From Mesotoga sp. (GTDB lineage: Bacteria; Thermotogota; Thermotogae; Petrotogales; Kosmotogaceae): DNA of 7,773 nucleotides. The stretch's first letter is position 1; every line of letters starts with the position of its first letter. The notes below the pieces were generated by a model that was given only the letters and a program-made list of their open reading frames with translations, did not search any database and had not been told where the DNA came from. Positions 6,741-7,773 of this stretch are shown in pieces. The stretch covers positions 1 to 7,773 of the forward strand of contig WOZY01000108.1 of assembly GCA_011620045.1 (NCBI GenBank), given 5' to 3'. Both the position numbers and the translations under genes were made by a program.

Positions 6741-7773
6741 ATGATGAAAAGATGGATGATCTATGTTCTTATTGCAGCTGCCGCCGTTGCAATAATCTTG
6801 GTCATTACGCTTCCCGGACTTATGAATAAGGAACCAGAACTGGAATTGCCCGTACAGGTTGTCAACCAGGGCGAAACACTGATTCTAAGCTTAAAGCAGT
6901 TTGTGAAAGATGAAAAGGTCGATGACGTTGCTCTTGAAATCTTAGAGGGTCCAGGAGAGTTGTCTGGCTTTTCTTACGTTTTCGAACCCGGTTTCTCGTA
7001 CGCCGGAGAAATCTCAGTGAGGATCCGGGCAACAGACAATCAAGGAAAGAAATCGGAAGATGAAATGTTGATAAACGTTATCAGAGTCAATCGGCCGCCG
7101 GAAATCGACACTTCCCCGGTCGTTGTTCGAGAAGGAGAGATGCTATCGATAGACCTGAATTCAATAGCAACTGATCCAGATGGGGACGACCTGGAATTCT
7201 CTGTCGAAGGGCCCGGTAAGCTCGAAGGAAGCATCTATAGTTATGCTCCGGGATACAGTGACTCCGGGAAGGCCGTCTTGAGGGTACTGGCCAGAGATAC
7301 ACAGGGAAATGAAACGGTACGAGATATTCAGCTCGAAGTTACGGACGTAAATGCTCCGCCCGAAATAAGAATCAACAATCAGACTGTGAATGAAGGGGAA
7401 AGACTGACTATTGATATCACTTCCTCGGTGATTGATGAAGATGTTGAAAAGATAATTCTAAGCATAGAAGATGGTCCTGGAAGACTCGAAGACGGTCTAT
7501 TCATATACGAACCCTCTTTCGAAGATAGCGGGAAGAAAAGTGTTTCAGTAAAAGTGAAAGACAGCTTTGGAAACGAGTCCTTTTCAAGCTTTGAGATTGA
7601 GGTTTATGATGTGAATCGAACTCCCAGGCTGTTGCTGAGCGACTTGGTTTTGAAAGAGGGCGAGACGGTAGAAGTTGATATCCTCAGCAGAGTTAGCGAA
7701 CCTGATGGCGATGATGTACAGTTTCGAATCGAGGGACCTGGAGAGATTGTCGACGGTACATATAGATTCAGTG
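6741..7773 (+). CDS. Membrane-anchored protein with tandem cadherin/Ig-like repeats, 3' partial
   Basis: An open frame of 344 codons from ATG 6741 (a second ATG follows at 6744) runs without a stop to the right edge. An SD-like AAGGGGGTGA precedes it. The N-terminus MMKRW plus a hydrophobic stretch at 7-27 acts as an export signal or anchor. From about residue 37 the chain is a tandem array of Ig-like beta-sandwich units with an 87-88-residue period. Marks recurring in each unit are a VN-x-PP linker (116, 203, 291), an EGE-x-L strand start, E/DGPG (69, 156, 244, 331), a Y-x-x-P-x-x-x-x-x-G segment, and D-x-x-GN/G before the final strand. Units 2 and 4 carry a DPDGDD/EPDGDD acidic loop that resembles calcium-binding cadherin-like loops. 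Such arrays usually form stalks or adhesins outside the membrane. The full length, any terminal functional domain and the C-terminus are beyond the window. Confidence 0.85.
   Translation, partial: MMKRWMIYVLIAAAAVAIILVITLPGLMNKEPELELPVQVVNQGETLILSLKQFVKDEKVDDVALEILEGPGELSGFSYVFEPGFSYAGEISVRIRATDNQGKKSEDEMLINVIRVNRPPEIDTSPVVVREGEMLSIDLNSIATDPDGDDLEFSVEGPGKLEGSIYSYAPGYSDSGKAVLRVLARDTQGNETVRDIQLEVTDVNAPPEIRINNQTVNEGERLTIDITSSVIDEDVEKIILSIEDGPGRLEDGLFIYEPSFEDSGKKSVSVKVKDSFGNESFSSFEIEVYDVNRTPRLLLSDLVLKEGETVEVDILSRVSEPDGDDVQFRIEGPGEIVDGTYRFS
6849..7773 (+). repeat. Tandem protein-level repeats (87-88 codons) of cadherin/Ig-like type
   Basis: Four units are visible: about residues 37-115, 116-202, 203-290 and 291 onward (incomplete). 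The GPG marker recurs at spacings of 87, 88 and 87 residues and the VN linker at 87 and 88. The DNA itself is diverged between units, so this is an old duplication rather than a recent, unstable repeat. Confidence 0.85.

Noticed and set aside
7040..7302. Minus-strand open frames opposite the repeat protein
   Set aside because: They are antisense to a continuous frame with clear 87-88-residue periodicity and show no independent coding signs.

Overview
The window looks like a chromosomal segment of a Thermotogota bacterium, most plausibly of the Mesotoga/Kosmotoga type. This is an inference from gene content and style: intermediate GC, many AGA/AGG arginine codons, TTG starts backed by strong Shine-Dalgarno (SD) sequences, and an iron-sulfur/FAD amino-acid dehydrogenase of the kind known from Thermococcales and Thermotogae. 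No rRNA, tRNA, CRISPR array, transposase or phage gene was seen.

Region 1 (1-3740, plus strand) is a tightly packed proline-oxidation operon entering from the left edge. It holds the C-terminal part of an FAD/NAD-type oxidoreductase fused to a ferredoxin-like domain and a BFD-like [2Fe-2S] domain, then a DAO-family FAD oxidoreductase that is probably the substrate-oxidising subunit, then 1-pyrroline-5-carboxylate dehydrogenase. The first two genes overlap by 20 nt, and the SD of the third overlaps the stop codon of the second. Together they would oxidise L-proline to P5C and then to glutamate, passing electrons through FAD and Fe-S centres and reducing NAD in the second step. A strong hairpin at 3709-3733 closes the operon and lies between convergent genes, so it probably serves both strands.

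Region 2 (3752-5374, minus strand) holds a Kv-beta-like aldo/keto reductase followed about 50 nt downstream by a small exported protein, probably a lipoprotein of unknown function. A good sigma-70-type promoter precedes the reductase.

Region 3 (5375-5571) is a divergent intergenic region. It has a candidate back-to-back promoter pair and an imperfect 17-nt direct repeat with a 19-bp period.

Region 4 (5572-7773, plus strand) is a three-gene envelope cassette: a small multi-pass membrane protein, a membrane-anchored DUF4230 protein starting at TTG, and a large membrane-anchored protein built from tandem cadherin/Ig-like repeats of 87-88 residues. The last gene runs off the right edge. The function of this cassette is unknown; it is the least explained part of the window.
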